This document shows positions 21,174 to 32,070 of a stretch of DNA of 64,000 nucleotides, piece by piece. The translations under genes and the position numbers were made by a program. Under the pieces are notes generated by a model. The model was not told the origin of the DNA and did no database searches. It worked only from the letters and a program-made list of their open reading frames with translations. Numbering within the stretch: position 1 is the stretch's first letter; each line of letters opens with the position of its first letter. Source of the stretch: Penium margaritaceum (lineage: Eukaryota; Streptophyta; Zygnematophyceae; Desmidiales; Peniaceae); the NCBI GenBank assembly GCA_023375785.1, contig SZWC01001189.1:91001-155000 (forward strand), given 5' to 3'.

Positions 21174-22487
21174 TTAGGCACCGGTGGCAGACGACTCGCT
21201 GGTCCTACGCCCCCTTGGCTGGCTCTCCTTCTCTGCTGCTGCTGCTCTTGCTTGCTTCCTACCACTGAACGTTGCTAATCGCTCCACTGCCACTCTCTCC
21301 TGCATGCCACCATGATCTGTCTTCCTCTCCAACTGAGCACTCGCCGCCATTCTGCCTACTTCCACATAGTTGGTGGCAAGACGGTTCCGTCCGACGCCAC
21401 TGACTGGTTGCCTCCTTGGCCTGCCTGCTCCTACCCCCACCACCCCTTTCTCACCCTCCCCTGCAACAGTTGAGAGCAACTGCACACTTGCAAGGGCCTT
21501 CTCATTCTGCTGACGAATAACCTCCGCAATGCGCCTCTCCTCCTCGTCCTGAGGAGGCATGCCGTACAGAGGGTTGACGGTCACGTTGGGGCCCAACTCA
21601 GTCATCTTCCTCACCATCTCTCTGCACTGCGCTCTCAGCTCCTCCACCATGTAGCGACGATCATCCTTCATCGGAAGGAGACTGCGAGCTTCTTGGGCTG
21701 AGCGCGTGGCCTTCTTCTCTTCCGCAAGACGAGGGTTGCTTTCCTTCTTACCATCCACAAAGCGATGGGAGCCGATGCCCCAAACAACAGGGGGGCGAGG
21801 AGTAGCTAGGGGTCGCTGCTCCTGTTGAGGCTGCTCAAGCTTCGACTCGTCTGCTTTCTCCAACTGCAGCTCATGGGCTTTCCGCTCACCCTTCTCTTTC
21901 TCGCGCTTGTCGCGCTCCACCAAAAAGGCTTGCTGCTCTTCATCCTTCTGCTGCTGCTGCTGCTGCTGCTCCAAAGCCGTGATTCTTCGAGCCATGTGCG
22001 CGTTGGCAGACAGAAGCTCCGCAATGCGAGTGCTGATTGTTTCAGCAGTCGCAGCCAGCGTCGCGTTGGCAAGCTTCAACTGCGCAATTTCGGCCGTGTT
22101 GGCCTCAGCCGCACAAGAGAGGCCGGCGTTGACTGCTTCAAGCTCCACCATCTTGCGCGTCACTACATGCGTTGTTACCTCCACTATCTCCACATCAGCT
22201 TCGGTGGCTTGCGTGGTGCTAGAAGTGGAAGCTTCGGTTCTATCAAAGTTGTCAACTGGCTGATGCTGCTTCTCAGACTCTTGCTGCTCCTCGTGGTGTT
22301 CCTCAACCTTAGCATCGTCGTCATGGTTCTTCTGCTGCTCTCGTTCGTTCTGCTGTGCAAAAAGCTGTTTGGCGTTGGTGGCCACACGAGCACGAACTCG
22401 TAGCCTGGCCAGCAGCAGCACTGTCCCGCATGAGAGACCGGCGAGGGCGACGGTGAGGCGGACGCTTGAAGCGGAAACGGTCGTCAT
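21174..22487 (-). CDS. Membrane-anchored coiled-coil protein, function unknown
   Basis: An uninterrupted 437-residue frame starts at ATG 22,487 in the context GCCATGA; the frame continues 15 codons upstream only to a TTG. Near the N-terminus (about residues 11-29, LTVALAGLSCGTVLLLARL) is one predicted membrane segment followed by an Arg-rich stretch, suggesting an anchored protein. Residues about 45-80 are Gln/Glu/His-rich; about 100-220 form a long heptad-rich helix with a poly-Gln run and a charged end (DKREKEKGERK). A Pro-rich break (TPRPPVVWGIG) precedes a second helix with RRYMVEELRAQCREMVRKM and a basic tail. It has no transposon hallmark and no obvious homolog known to me. Single exon as seen; introns cannot be excluded. 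It is the best host gene candidate in the window. Confidence 0.6.
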   Translation of the reverse strand: MTTVSASSVRLTVALAGLSCGTVLLLARLRVRARVATNAKQLFAQQNEREQQKNHDDDAKVEEHHEEQQESEKQHQPVDNFDRTEASTSSTTQATEADVEIVEVTTHVVTRKMVELEAVNAGLSCAAEANTAEIAQLKLANATLAATAETISTRIAELLSANAHMARRITALEQQQQQQQKDEEQQAFLVERDKREKEKGERKAHELQLEKADESKLEQPQQEQRPLATPRPPVVWGIGSHRFVDGKKESNPRLAEEKKATRSAQEARSLLPMKDDRRYMVEELRAQCREMVRKMTELGPNVTVNPLYGMPPQDEEERRIAEVIRQQNEKALASVQLLSTVAGEGEKGVVGVGAGRPRRQPVSGVGRNRLATNYVEVGRMAASAQLERKTDHGGMQERVAVERLATFSGRKQARAAAAEKESQPRGRRTSESSATGA

Positions 22488-23223
22488 GGCTTGCTGGCTG
22501 TTTGTGTGAGAGGTGTGTAGGGCACTGAGCAACCGTCGTCGCTAAGCACTAGAAGAGCGATAGAGTCGAGTGAGGAAAGCTGCGAAGATGGATGTCTCAA
22601 GAGAGGCCCACAGATCCGATGATGCTGTGCGCTGTCTCACCGCAGCGATGAGCGCCAATCAGTTGGCTAGCCGTGACTGCTCTCTCTGTCCCGCGTCTGT
22701 CGGCGGCAGAGTCGGTCCAAGTTGGACATCTGCTGTAGCAGCAGCAGAACTAAGCAACACGGTCGTCAATCTTGAAAGATGCGTTCAGCAGCAGCAGGGT
22801 CAACTGCCACAGAGTACAGCAGCTGCTGCGACGCTGCTTTGGTGCTGCTGCCGTCGTCAGAGCGTCACGCCTTGGTCTGCTTGCGAGTGGCTGCGAAGCA
22901 AAGGCATGCGGTATGATGCAGCCGCCGACGAACGAAAGCGCGAGCGGAAATGTCGGACAACGCCGAGGAGGCATCATGCGGCCAACGCGTGGATGCGTTT
23001 GGCAAAGAATCCAACGACGATGTGCAAACCTTTGAACCCATGGCTGAACATTTTTTGTGCATTCCAAACCATTATCTTATCCTCTCGTCGTTGTCTATCC
23101 CATGATGGCCATGTCCGCATTCTCGTATGACTTTGCGTTTCAACATGGTGACTGCTGTTGTGTCAGCAGCATGCTGCACGGTCGCATCATGAGGTTCATG
23201 CCGAGCGTGTTTCGTTTGCCATA
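22488..23223. other. 5' flank of the coiled-coil gene
   Basis: No supported gene. The stretch is GC-rich with CAG/GCA-rich clusters (22,735-22,830) and CpG dinucleotides. No TATA box was seen within 100 bp of the start codon. A long plus-strand frame across 22,570-23,130 starts at GTG and has a composition that looks like chance. Confidence 0.45.
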
Positions 23224-23296
23224 CGTTGCGCATGCAACGGATCGTACATCCGACCTCGTCGGATGTACAATCGCCCTCGCGCATTGGTCGCGAGGG
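23224..23296. repeat. Three consecutive perfect hairpins
   Basis: CGTTGC/GCAACG (23,224-23,239, 4-base loop); GTACATCCGAC/GTCGGATGTAC (23,244-23,268, 11-bp stem, 3-base loop); CCCTCGCG/CGCGAGGG (23,274-23,296, 8-bp stem, 7-base loop). They lie just outside the left end of fold-back element FB2. Confidence 0.85.
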
Positions 23297-23309
23297 TATT
23301 TCTCTCCTC

Positions 23310-24433
23310 GGGAAATCTCAGATATCCGAGACGAGTGAAAATACCGACTCCCCCCTGTTTTGACACCTGTGAGATGAACACACCCACCCGATCAGTGAAC
23401 TTCATTCGCCCCTCCGTCGGAACTATGAGCTCCATTTTCCCCTCTATCGGAAAAGTAAACTTGATTCTCCCCTCGGGCTGAACAATAGGCCCCGTCATCC
23501 CCTTCCTGGAGAAAAAAAGCCACATTTTCCCACCCTTTTTCACCATACTCCAAAAGGGATGCATTTGGATGCTCGAGCATGGTCAAATCGGGCATGCGGC
23601 CCTCCATCGCTGCCCTCCATCGCGGACGTCGCAATGGAGGGCCGCAATGGCATTGAGGGGTGGGGGGAGGGAGGGGTGGGACTCACGCGACGGAAACAGA
23701 AAGCTAGTTGGCACTTTGTCAACAACCGACAAATCCCCCCTCCCCTCCCCCTTGGCAGCCCATCATCCCACTAAACCGCCGGCCAATGGATGCCCTCTCT
23801 ATTGAATGTTACAATCGAGTGGATGGCAAGAGGCCTGGGGGTGATGAGGGGGTGCTCTTCGAGAGCAGGTGATTTCGGCTGACTCCCGTAAGCCGAAATC
23901 CCGGGCGCACGAAGAGTGGGAAGTTAAAAACTCTTCAATTGTTCATCTTTTCATTGTTCTTAAATTTTTACCAATCTTTGACGTACAAACCATGTACAAA
24001 CCCACCCCCTTATCACACAAGGGGTTTTAAGGTTTTACCTTTGCGACAGCACTTGCTAGGCCCCGCTGCAGCAGTCCCCAACACGTTCCCTTTCAACGCA
24101 TTGAAATCTTGGACCCCCCATGCAAACTCCCTGCAAACCACTTCTAAAAAAGCGAAAACCCATTTATCAATGATGTGATTCTTGGGCCAAAAGATGTGAT
24201 GCCAACATGTGGACGTCGCATCCATGCGACTTCGAGATGCTGCCTTTCGACAAACGACAAGGGATAAACATTTTTTTTCTTCCCCTAGAAAATTGCATCT
24301 ATGTAGAAGGGGCGAATCGGGCTTAATGTTGCGAGGCGGGGGCAAATCAGGTTTATTGTTGCGAGGCGGGGGCGAGTTAGACTTATTATTCCGCGATAGG
24401 GGCAAATGAGGCTTATTGTTCTGAGGTAGGGGT
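23310..24433. mobile_element. Fold-back-like element FB2, left arm, core and most of right arm
   Basis: This copy matches FB1 along its length. Left-arm units start near 23,388, 23,418, 23,448, 23,478 and 23,508; right-arm units start at 24,308, 24,338, 24,368, 24,398 and 24,428, again exactly 30 bp apart and inverted. The core includes the poly-C/G-rich and TTGACGTACAAA segments shared with FB1. The fifth right-arm unit is interrupted by the LTR of copia A at 24,434 and resumes after it at 31,996. No transposase frame is visible. Confidence 0.65.
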
Positions 24434-25079
24434 TCAGAAACTGCTAGGAAGCTTCCTAACCTTGTTGCTGCTGATGTAGCGACAATGTCCAGTCAGTTGG
24501 CACACTAGCAAGCAAGCAGGTGCGAGAAACAGCAAGGATCAGGCTAGGGAGACACGTGAAATTTCATTAGCTCCAATAGCTTAGTAATGCAGAGAGGAAT
24601 GACAACTGACAAGTACACAACATGAATAGCTAACGCGGCGCACGACAGGTGACGCACGTGATAATGTCAGTTTGTCCTAGAACCAGCCCAAAACCACTAT
24701 TTTGGTCGTAACTCTGCACACAGGTATTCAAACACAACACCGTCTGAACCTAGAGATGGAAAATCCTGAGCCTGATGCTATGACTGGTCAAACACACATA
24801 TCCGGCATCGATCGGTGGATGGACAATGCAAAACATGCAAATTGGGCTCGAGAGCCGTCCACTGAGAACACTCTAGTGTCTACACAAAAACCGCAAAGCA
24901 CCCCTAGAAGCACGTAGGATGTCGTGGCAGCTGTGTGGAAAGCTGATAGTGGGTGGAGCCACCACTCGTCGGTGCTAGGGCCCCAGCTGCGTCCTCATCA
25001 GGGATGTAGAGGAGCATGGACACGACCGAGTGGTCACAACAAGCTATAGAAATAGACGGGGACGACTCACATCACAACA
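24434..25079 (-). repeat. Copia A 3' LTR
   Basis: 646 bp, matching 31,350-31,995. Its inner end ...CACATCACAACA abuts the purine tract. Part of the same LTR is present in copia B (8,817-9,137). Confidence 0.88.
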
Positions 25080-25288
25080 CTCCCCTATGACTCGATGGTA
25101 CACATGTCCATGCACGTGCAAAATTTACACAAGTGCGCAACAAGATGCTCAACAGTCCATGCTCACACATCCCACTCTCAGTGACTCTCGGGCACGGGGC
25201 GAAGCCCGTCTGAACGAATGGCCACCATGAACTTTCCGAAGACAAGTGCCTCAGTGAAGAAGTCTGCGCGCTGCATGTCCGTGCCGTC

Positions 25289-25660
25289 CTAGATGACGGA
25301 GATCACCTGTTGCTCTTGAAGATTATGCACAAAGTGATGCTCAACAACAATGTGCTTTGTGCGTGAATGAAACACACCAGAGTTCTCTGCAATGGCAAGA
25401 GCACTCTGGTTGTGACAGCGCAGAATGGCGCAATGCACCGATTGACACCACTCAAGAAACAGAACGTGCAGCCACACCGCCTCAGCAGCCCCGGCCCCCA
25501 GAGCAACATACTCAGCCTTTGATGAGCTACGTGTAATACAACCGTGCTTGTCGCTACGCCACGACACAACGGTGCCACCAAGCAAGAACACGTAGCCTAT
25601 CCGACTGCTCCCATGAGGAGTCCATGCCCAGTCACTATCTCTGTAGCTGTCGATTACCAT
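25289..25660 (-). pseudogene. Copia A RNase H
   Basis: The open frame holds the copia RNase H pattern: SRIGYVFLLGGTVVSWRSDK, SSSKAEYVALGAGAAEAVWL and FHSRTKHIVVEHHFVHN. It lies between RT and the 3' LTR as expected. Confidence 0.88.
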
Positions 25661-26009
25661 TGAAAATTGCCATTGAAAGTTTGAGGTCCGATGTGGACAC
25701 CACGTACCGCACCACTCGCATTGTCGTATGAAGGGCTCTCACTGAAAAACACTGTGAAAAATGCACAAGGAGGTTTACCGCAAAGGCAATGTCGGATCAT
25801 GTGGTAGTGACCAAGTACATCAAAGAGCCAATCACGCGCAAGTATGATGTCACGTCCATTGTCTTCTCGAGCTGTAGTGGATAATCTAATTTGAGTGCAT
25901 CCTGACTGTCAGGAGTGGTGGGGGTGGAGGCTTTACGAAATGCATCAAGGAGGTGAGCAAACCGCCTCCCCACAACACTAGCATAATGTGCTTGATGCAA
26001 CAAGAGTGT

Positions 26010-26573
26010 CTATTGCAGATGATCAGGCACCATCTCCATCCTGAGAAACACAACTGCAGGACCAAGGTCCTTCATCCTGTAGGCAAGCTTAAGGACTGCC
26101 TTGGCCTCCTTCATGGCCTCCATCGAAGGAGACGTAATCAGGTGGTCATCCACGTAGACGAGGATGGCGGTGAGGCTCTCACCTGTCCGTCTGAGAAAGA
26201 AGAACAGGTCCGCGTCACTCTGCACGTAACCAACACGTGTGAGTGTGTCGGTGATCTCCAAGCTCCAGCACATGGGTGACTTTTTCAGGCCGTAGAGGGC
26301 CTTGCGCAATCACCAGACCTTTTCACCGCCCTTGAAACCAGTTTGCTGAACCATGTAGAGCTCGTCCTCGAAAGTGCCGTGAAGGAACGCGTTGTTCACA
26401 TCCATCTGGGGCACCTCCCAGTTGTGGTGACCAACAACCCCGAACACAGCGTGAGCGATGGTCATGCGACCAACAGGTGCAAAGGTGTCAGTGAAATCTA
26501 CACCCTGAACTTGTGAGAATCCCTTGGCCGTCAAGCAAGCCTTGTAGTGATCCAGTATGCCATTAGGCTTCAT
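26010..26573 (-). pseudogene. Copia A reverse transcriptase
   Basis: Two adjoining frames carry copia RT blocks: the first (26,310-26,573) with ACLTAKGFSQVQGVDFTDTF and VPQMDVNNAFLHGTFEDELY, the second (26,010-26,309) with AILVYVDDHLITSPS. These are the most conserved copia signatures. Confidence 0.88.
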
Positions 26574-27111
26574 ATTCTTGCAAAATAGCTATTTGGCTTG
26601 TGTAGCCTTCCGCCCGGGCAGGAGGTCGACAAGTTCGTAGACCTCGTGCTCACGGATTGCTATGAGCTCATCCTAACAAGCAGCACGCCACAAGTCTACA
26701 TCATAAGCTGAGAGTGATTCTTTCAATGTGCTTGGATCAGGCGTCATCGAGGGAGAGCTCCGAGTTGCTTAGACACATGCCTCCGGACTCAGTCTGACCA
26801 CGACAGGGTCGACTACGACATCGCAAGCAATCGAGATCTCTCAAGAGACCAACTCGTGGCGGACAGGACATGCCAGATGCACCTTAGCGTAGTCTGCCTC
26901 GAAAGTCAGGCCAAGGGCCTTTGTACCAGGCTTGCTACTCCGAAAAGTATGAGTCAGCAATCCATTGAGCCGTAGAGGCAAGCGGTCAGAGACGACCACC
27001 AAGGTCAAGGGAATAGCCCAATGAAGAGGTGCTCACATGAGGCTGCGGGGAAGGTTGTTGGGCCATAGCCGTAGGTGAAATAGGTGCATGCACGGGAGAG
27101 GGTGTGACAGA

Positions 27112-27300
27112 AGGGACGGACACTGGCAAGACAACGGGTGTGCCAGAGGGGACCGACACTGGCACGGAATCAGATGTGCCCAAGGGGTCTGACACTCGCA
27201 CGGGATCAGGTGTGTCAAAGGGGACCAACACTGGCAAGGAATCAGCTGTGCCAGTGGGGTCTGACACCGGCATGGGACCGGGTGTGCCATGGGGGACCGA
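27112..27300. repeat. 36-bp coding minisatellite in copia A linker
   Basis: Five 36-bp units give a 12-residue repeat on the minus strand (SVPSGTPVVLPV type). The same array is in copia B. Confidence 0.8.
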
Positions 27301-27399
27301 TGAGGCTACTGGACCCACAGCGATGATGGCCGGATCTTCAGCAGCTAGAGATCGGACCACAGGTGAGGAGGCCCGGACAAACCCATTCACAGGACTAGA

Positions 27400-28256
27400 C
27401 TCCCCCATATGCCGGGAGGCCACACAAGGAGGAACGTGGTCGGCGGAAAGCGAGAGAATTTTGAAAAGGTCACGATAGGTGAGAGCCTGAAACAAGAGAG
27501 CATCTCGAGACTCGAAATTGCGATGGCGAGCAGGATCCCAAAAGAGCCAGGCCTTTGATGACGGGGAGAAGCTGAGGAAGGTACATGCTCCGCGAGGTGA
27601 GACCTTGGACCCCTGCTCGTCCTCGGTGTACAAGGCGAGGGACCGCCAAACGCGGGCTAGACAGAGATCAGCATTATGGCCAAACCACCACTCGTACAGC
27701 ATGACATGGTCCGGAAGTGGACCATGCGACAAGCAGTTCCAGACCCACGTCATGTGCGAGAAGCCCTTGAAGGCAAAGGACCCCGAAGACTGCACTCTGG
27801 ACGCATAGCGCGAACCGCATCCTCCATGGTTCGGTTCCGACGCTTGGACACACCGTTTTGATGTGGTGTAGCAGGGGAGGAAACCAAGTGAAATATACCG
27901 TACTGAGTAAAGTAGGCATCCATCTTGCCTTAGAACTCACCACCACAATCAAAGCGGAATGTATGCAGGGTGTGACAAGACTGACGATCAGCCATCACAA
28001 GAAACATGCGGATTGCCAGTGTGGTGTCGCTCTTGTGGCGGAGGCTATAGACACACCGCATACGAGTGAAGTCATCCGTGAGGGTGAGAACATGTCGACC
28101 CTGATCATAGAGGAACTCGACTGGGAGAGGACCGAGAAATTTCGAGTGGACCAGCTCTAGTGGACGCAATGCCCGAGAAGAGGAGTCAGGGTAAGAGCAA
28201 CGATGCATCTTACCGTGGACACAAAAAAAGACGGTTGGTCTTGGGCGGCTTGTCAA
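27400..28256 (-). pseudogene. Copia A integrase
   Basis: The core frame (27,930-28,256) reads RPLELVHSKFLGPLPVEF and HVLTLTDDFTRMRCVYSL and ends at a GGEF block. The next frame (27,795 downward) continues with HMTWVWNCLSHGPLPDHV, the copia integrase C-terminal block, and then a segment FWDPARHRNFESRDALLF shared by E and G. Confidence 0.85.
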
Positions 28257-28290
28257 AGGATGCTGTGTCCAGACGGAGGGCTTTCTCAGT

Positions 28291-28800
28291 TTAAATGAGC
28301 TTAAACACTGTGTCCAAGATCACATGGTAGAGGCGACGATATAGGGAGAGTTTATGATCAAGGGAGAGAACACCAGTGACAAACACACACGTAAAAGAGG
28401 GAAGGGGAGAAGAAATAGAGGGAATGCAACGAGACACATGATAGAGGTCATCAATAACAGGGGCAAGTAGCACGATGGCACGTGTGTCAAGGGCAGTCAC
28501 TATGGCATAGCTTGCAGAGTGCTCAATGGTGAGACCCATAGTGGTGCATGCACGAACAGAGAGCAGGCTGAGCTCAAGAGTAGGGACAAAGAGCACATCA
28601 GAAATGTACAAGGGGCCAGACGAACCATCGAATCGCACAACCCAAACTCCGTACACTTGTAACGGCTGACCAAACCCTGTGCAAATGGACCAAACAAATG
28701 CAACAGGACCCAGCACAACAAAGTCACTACGACAAACAGCACGAATTTGTGACTCGTCAAGCAAGTCGGTACTATCAGGTCCATCCTCATTGCAAGCCAA
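28291..28800 (-). pseudogene. Copia A protease and pre-integrase region
   Basis: The frame has VVRFDGSSGPLYISDVLFVP and LELSLLSVRACTTMGLTIEH, the segments following the copia protease active site; E and G have the same blocks in the same order. Confidence 0.8.
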
Positions 28801-28869
28801 CTTAGCTCCACCACAAGCATCATCACGAGCAACAGACGTAGTAAGATAAGATGTCGTGGGACCACTGGG

Positions 28870-30700
28870 CTATGACAACACACTCGCACCTCTCTTGGTA
28901 CGAAGTGCCAATAGCTGACGAAGCTCTGCAATCGTGCTATCTCGAGGTTCCATATCACTACTGACACATGGTGGAACAAATGCGTGTGCTGCAATCGTGG
29001 TTGTGGTGCACTTTGGCCGTGTATCACTCATGCAAATCCGCTGAATATGTGCTGCCTTAAGTGCACGCATGATCCGTGTCCACTCAAAGGGCTGCTCACA
29101 CTCCGTGTAGTGGTGAGCGCCTCTAAAGTTGAAGCAGTGGACCGAAGGCCTATTGTCACTATACGTCAGCTGTTGCTGCTCCTGTTGCTATCCCTTCTCA
29201 CGTCTCTTCTTCCCCTTCTTCCCCTGTACGGCCACTGCAACGCCCGGAGTGTGGCTGCTCGGGCTAGAGGAGGAGGAGGAGGAAGAAGTAGACGTGGGAC
29301 TGGTGAGCCGGGACAGAGGCGTAGGAGGGTTCGTAGTCATTGTTGCAACAAGTGGACTCCGCTGCTAGGCGATGGCAACCTCATGAGCCGATGTGGCCTT
29401 AAGGAAGTAGCGATGGGCCAAAGGAAGTAGCTAGAGTGACTCTGACAACTCAGAAAGAGCCACACGGTTGAAGTCCGTGAAGAGTTTCACGTGGTCCAAG
29501 TGCGCCCCCGTCATGATGGTGTCAAGTGCCCACAACTGCGTCCTGCCACCGATCCGAAGGTGCGTGTAAAGGCGCATCGCGCCCCTCTAGTAGACAGCTG
29601 CATTCTCCGTGGGACCCTGACGGAGGAAGTGAAACTCACGAAGTCGGGCTGCCTCGTAGCATGGGTCTCCGCAGCAAGAAGTGTCAAGGCAAGATCCCAA
29701 CCCTGGCGCGGATCTGCTCCAGGTCGACTAGGTGACTTTCACTTCCGGTCTCACCCAGAAAGGGACGGAAGTCAACCATACTCTCCCGCGGCATGGCGTA
29801 CATTAGACCGCGCATCGCTCTCGATGCTGTTTGGACCTGGTGAGCGTGGGGAGTCTGGTTCTGGCTATGGTAGGAAGGCCAGACGCACTCAGAATTGGCC
29901 CACACGTGAAACAAGGTCTCCCAGCAATAGAATCCCTTGTAACTATTGTAACGAGGTGGAGGTGTCTCAAAGTCCTTCGGTTGCTGCTCTGTGGGGAGGG
30001 CAACCTCTGGCTTGTGCGATGCTAGACGGGGTAGAAGGAGACCACCAATGAGGGAAACACCACCAAAAGTGAACGCCGTTGAACGATGTGCCTGATCTGG
30101 CAAGAAGGTGACGGGGTAAGAGACTATGATCCTAGACTTAGCTCACGAATGCACTCCTCAAAGACACAAATCTCGTCCTCACATGTGTCATTCTCTATCT
30201 CCTCCTCATTCAGGTGTTGACCTGTGATGAGGGGTGCTGAGGCTACGACAATGTGCACTATGTAGACTACTGAAAAGATGGTAAATCTCTAGTAGATCCT
30301 CTTGATGGCTGCTGTGAGGCCCCCAAATGACCCCATAGTAGCTTAGTAATCTCTTGCAACGCGTCGCTCTGCCGTTGCTGCTGCTGGCATATCTCATCCT
30401 TCATTCGACGAAGCTTGTCGATTGCGAGTGACTATGACTGTGGACTCATGATTCCCGGTAAGGAGGAAGAGGAGGGGTCTTTGAGGCCTTTGCCTTTGTG
30501 ATGCACTGGCGCCATCAAAGCGCTTAGTATGGGGCCGAACGTAAAAATGCTCCAAACAAGAAACCGATAGCATTTCTTGAGGAGTTGAAATGCCAAGGAA
30601 AGAGGACATTTTGACCCATGTATTGCTGACGTCAACACAAGCAATGATGATGTCAGCATTTTTGGCGGTGTTAAAAATGCTAGCATTTTTTAATGGCATA
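28870..30700 (-). pseudogene. Copia A gag
   Basis: Frames across this stretch match the E gag by order: a KDFETPPPRYN/YCWETLFHVWA segment near 29,900-29,980, a Ser-rich run near 29,260-29,300 and a C/H-rich zinc-knuckle-like segment near 29,070-29,130. The copy is broken. Confidence 0.6.
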
Positions 30701-31349
30701 TTTTACGCTATCTTTTTTTTGGAAGTCACGCGGACTCCGTGTGACTCGTGGGGTTGACCGCGTCACCCCTTGCTTGCTGTTTTGTAGGGGTTGTATAGCC
30801 CTACACAGCTTTTGCGTAGTGCTGCGTAGTTTCTACGTAGTTGCACATCACTCCTACGTAACAGCACTACTACGTAGCAGTAGTGCTGTGTACCAATAAT
30901 ACAATACAGAATTGCTACTACTGATGCAGCCGGTGCCACTAGGAAGCGCTGCTGCTACTGCTTCTGCCATCCATGCTGCTTGCCGTTACTGACGCTGTGG
31001 CTGCTCCAAGCTGCTAGCGTTGCTACGTGTTGCACTGCTCGCAACCATTGCCGTGAACTGCTGCGAGCTGAATTTCTATCCTTTTTCTTCCTTTTTTGTG
31101 TGCAGATGAGCAGCAAGACACGGCTGCTACTGCCACCAAGTGCTGCTGTTGCTGCTCCACTTGGCTGTTGGAGCTAGAAACTGCTGTAACTCACCTGGTG
31201 AGGTGGTGGGAACTGCTTGGTGGGTTTGTTGTTGAAGACGGCTGCGACGAGTCCCAGAATCTGGCGGCGGAGGTGACTCTCACTGCTGCTATCGGTGTTG
31301 TGTCTCTGCGTTGCAGCTCAACAAGAGAGGTCTTGCTGCTCAGATACCT
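30700..31349 (-). other. Copia A leader
   Basis: This 650-bp stretch lies between the primer site and gag, has no long minus-strand frame and is rich in CAG/GCA runs. It contains a perfect 11-bp stem (30,861-30,871 with 30,879-30,889, 7-base loop) within a cluster of CTACGTAG motifs. Confidence 0.6.
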
Positions 31350-31995
31350 TGAGAAACTACTACAAAGCTTCCTAACCTTGCTGTTGCTGACGTAGGGACA
31401 CTGTCTAGTCAGCTGGCGCACTAGGAAGCAAGCAGGTATGAGAAACAGCAAGGGTCAGGCTAGGGCGACACACATAGTCTCATAAGCTCCAATAGCTTAG
31501 TAATGCTGAGAAGCATGACAACTGAAAAGCAGACAGCACAAGTAGCTGCCACGGCGCATGGCGGGTGAAGCACACGACAGTGTCTGTTTGTCCTAAAACC
31601 GGCCCAAAAACACTGGTTTGGCCGGAACTGTGCGCACAAGTCTCCAAACACAACACCTTCTGAACCTAGAGATGCAAAATCTCCAGCCGGATGCTACGAC
31701 TGATCACAAATACAAGTTCGGCATCAATCGGTGGACAGACAATGCAAAACATGCAAATCGGGCTCCAGAGCAAGTCCACCGAGAAAAGTCCTGCATCTGC
31801 ACAAAAACCGCAAAGCACCCCGGTAAGCACCCAGGATGTCGTGGCAGCTGTCTGGAAGCTGCTGGTGGGTGGATCCACCACTCGTCGGTGCTCTGGCGCC
31901 AGCTGCGTCTGCATCAGGGATCTACACGAGCATGGACACGGTCGAGCGGTCACAGCAAGATGTACAAACAGAAGGGGACGACTCACATCACAGCA
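31350..31995 (-). repeat. Copia A 5' LTR
   Basis: 646 bp from TGAGAAACTACTAC to CACATCACAGCA, next to the primer site on its left and to a resumed fold-back unit on its right. Confidence 0.88.
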
Positions 31996-32070
31996 GGGGG
32001 GAACTAGGCTTATTCTCGGAATCGTTTGATACATGGTCACTCCGTCCATCTGAGAAAGGACACTAATAAG
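31996..32070. mobile_element. FB2 right arm resumed after copia A
   Basis: The sequence after the LTR, GGGGGGAACTAGGCTTATTC, matches the 30-bp fold-back unit interrupted at 24,433. It ends in non-repeat DNA within about 70 bp, so this is near the outer end of FB2. Confidence 0.6.

Larger units (their letters stand above)
24434..31995 (-). mobile_element. Ty1/copia element A, full-length layout, broken
   Basis: Two LTRs of equal length (646 bp) bound the element: 3' LTR at 24,434-25,079 and 5' LTR at 31,350-31,995. A purine tract (AGGGGAG on the minus strand) abuts the 3' LTR at 25,080, and a primer-site match AGGTATCTGAGC lies beside the 5' LTR at about 31,338-31,349. Minus-strand order is gag (about 30,700-28,870), protease (28,800-28,291), integrase (28,256-27,400), linker, RT (26,573-26,010) and RNase H (25,660-25,289). 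Flanks GGGGT and GGGGG may be a 5-bp target duplication. LTR identity is about 80% by eye, so it is old. It is broken at more than ten sites. Confidence 0.88.

Noticed and set aside
22570-23130. 186-codon plus-strand frame upstream of the coiled-coil gene
   Set aside because: It begins at GTG, has Cys/Arg-rich composition typical of chance frames in GC-rich DNA and lies in the probable promoter.
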